NCBI GenBank assembly: GCA_965207495.1
Contig: OZ242287.1
Location: 3,100,001-3,164,000 of the forward strand
DNA: 64,000 nucleotides
From: Bin5 sp965207495
GTDB taxonomy: Bacteria; Chloroflexota; Anaerolineae; Caldilineales; Caldilineaceae
Direction of reading: 5' to 3'
The notes under the pieces were generated by a model. That model was not told the origin of the DNA. It saw only the letters and a list, made by a program, of their open reading frames with translations, and ran no database searches. Position numbers and translations under genes: made by a program. Positions within the stretch are counted from its first letter, which is position 1. The number at the start of each line of letters is the position of its first letter. Shown here piece after piece: positions 63,385 to 64,000 of the stretch.

Positions 63385-64000
63385 ATGATCCTTCTCGACG
63401 ATTCGCAAATGCAACAGTTTATCGTCAACGGCTTCGTGACCGTGAAGGCGGATTTCCCTCGCCCGTTTCACGAACAGATCCGTACCCAGGCCGAAGAAAT
63501 CTTCTCAACCCGCGGCAATCCCGGCAACGACATCCTACCGGCCATCCCCCAATTGGAAGAGGTCTTCTCACACCCTGCCGTGACTGGCGCGCTGACCAGC
63601 ATCCTCGGCCCCGGCTACGCCAGACACCCCCACCGCCACTGCCATCTGTCCCCTCCCAGGCAGCCCGCCCAGCGCCACCACCAGGACAGCTACGAAGCAG
63701 ATCAAAACGTGCGCCATCACCGCACCCGCTGGGCGATGGCATTCTATTACCCCCAGGACGTGACTACTGAGATGGGTCCGACTTCCGTACTCCCAGCTTC
63801 ACAATACTACACAAGCCGCACAGAGGCAGAAAAGATTGACGAAGCACTTCTTTGCGGCGACGCCGGCACCGTCACCTTCGTCCACTACGACCTCTGGCAC
63901 CGCGCCACGAACAATCGCAGCGTCCATAACCGTTTCATGATGAAATTCCTCTTCTGCCGCATGCAGGAACCAACCGCGCCTTCATGGGACTGTTCCAACC
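63385..64000 (+). CDS. Phytanoyl-CoA dioxygenase (PhyH) family protein, cut by the window edge
   Basis: 205 codons run off the right edge without a stop, so the C-terminus is missing. The ATG at 63385 has AGGAG nine bases ahead. The iron ligands are visible: His and Asp in HHQDSYEAD near residues 98-101 and the distal His in YDLWHRATNN near 172, with Arg in NRFMMKF after it. GPTSVLPASQYY between them is typical of the family. The N-terminal part (ILLDDSQMQQFIVNGFVTV) also fits. It is divergent from the ABC export genes. Substrate unknown. Confidence 0.85.
   Translation, partial: MILLDDSQMQQFIVNGFVTVKADFPRPFHEQIRTQAEEIFSTRGNPGNDILPAIPQLEEVFSHPAVTGALTSILGPGYARHPHRHCHLSPPRQPAQRHHQDSYEADQNVRHHRTRWAMAFYYPQDVTTEMGPTSVLPASQYYTSRTEAEKIDEALLCGDAGTVTFVHYDLWHRATNNRSVHNRFMMKFLFCRMQEPTAPSWDCSN

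Overview
The window looks like a chromosomal stretch of a Chloroflexota bacterium, perhaps of the Caldilineales/Anaerolineae kind and possibly marine or host-associated. This is an inference from gene content: several PhyH-family dioxygenases, an oligopeptide-type ABC importer inside a sugar/acid catabolic cluster, a class II HMG-CoA reductase, a DUF5695 protein, very long FtsX permeases and a SNF2/SWIM gene pair. No rRNA, tRNA, CRISPR array, insertion sequence or phage gene was recognised. Coding density is high, and two long stretches (about 13.8-30.4 kb and 31.2-57.1 kb) are read entirely from the minus strand.

Layout. 0-5.2 kb (minus): the 5' part of a class II HMG-CoA reductase gene cut by the window edge, then three membrane proteins, two of which are divergent complex I/Mrp antiporter-like subunits. 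5.6-8.7 kb (plus): a PhyH dioxygenase and the membrane protease FtsH. 8.8-10.3 kb (minus): RNase D with a small coupled ORF. 10.5-13.8 kb (plus): an unknown protein, then a tightly overlapping Nudix hydrolase / GNAT-like acetyltransferase / monoacylglycerol-lipase-like operon. 13.8-30.4 kb (minus): a catabolic island with three PhyH proteins, an NHL beta-propeller protein, a thiamine-diphosphate enzyme, an amidohydrolase, a zinc alcohol dehydrogenase, a sugar-phosphate isomerase-like protein, a BKACE-family enzyme and a complete solute-binding-protein/permease/ATPase importer. The importer has a good promoter with a near-palindrome downstream and a strong hairpin between the binding-protein gene and the permease genes. 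31.2-38.0 kb (minus): DUF5695 protein, SDR, enolase-superfamily enzyme and GH4 enzyme, a second carbohydrate or sugar-acid cluster. 38.7-41.4 kb (minus): an SH3-repeat protein and a HlyD/MacA-type adaptor broken by a one-base frameshift. 41.8-49.5 kb (minus): an aldolase/SDR fusion, DUF169 protein, GNAT, aldo-keto reductase, arabinose/fucose isomerase-like protein and a SAF-domain oxidoreductase. 49.5-54.5 kb (minus): SWIM zinc-finger protein and a large SNF2 ATPase. 54.6-57.1 kb (minus): formate-tetrahydrofolate ligase, DUF2277 and a PPOX-fold protein. 57.2-57.8 kb: a non-coding stretch rich in repeats and hairpins. 57.8-63.2 kb: a second PPOX-fold protein (plus) and a MacB/LolCDE-type ATPase plus a 1377-residue FtsX permease (minus). 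63.4 kb to the edge: a fifth PhyH protein, truncated.

The island at 13.8-30.4 kb reads as uptake of an organic substrate followed by oxidation and C-C cleavage. The most suggestive arrangement is PhyH hydroxylases on both sides of a thiamine-diphosphate lyase/synthase-type enzyme, because eukaryotic alpha-oxidation pairs the same two enzyme families (phytanoyl-CoA hydroxylase and 2-hydroxyacyl-CoA lyase). That link is a hypothesis. The clusters at 31-38 and 42-49.5 kb look like degradation of a galactoside, sugar acid or deoxy sugar. Enzyme families are clear from motifs, but substrates are not readable from sequence alone.
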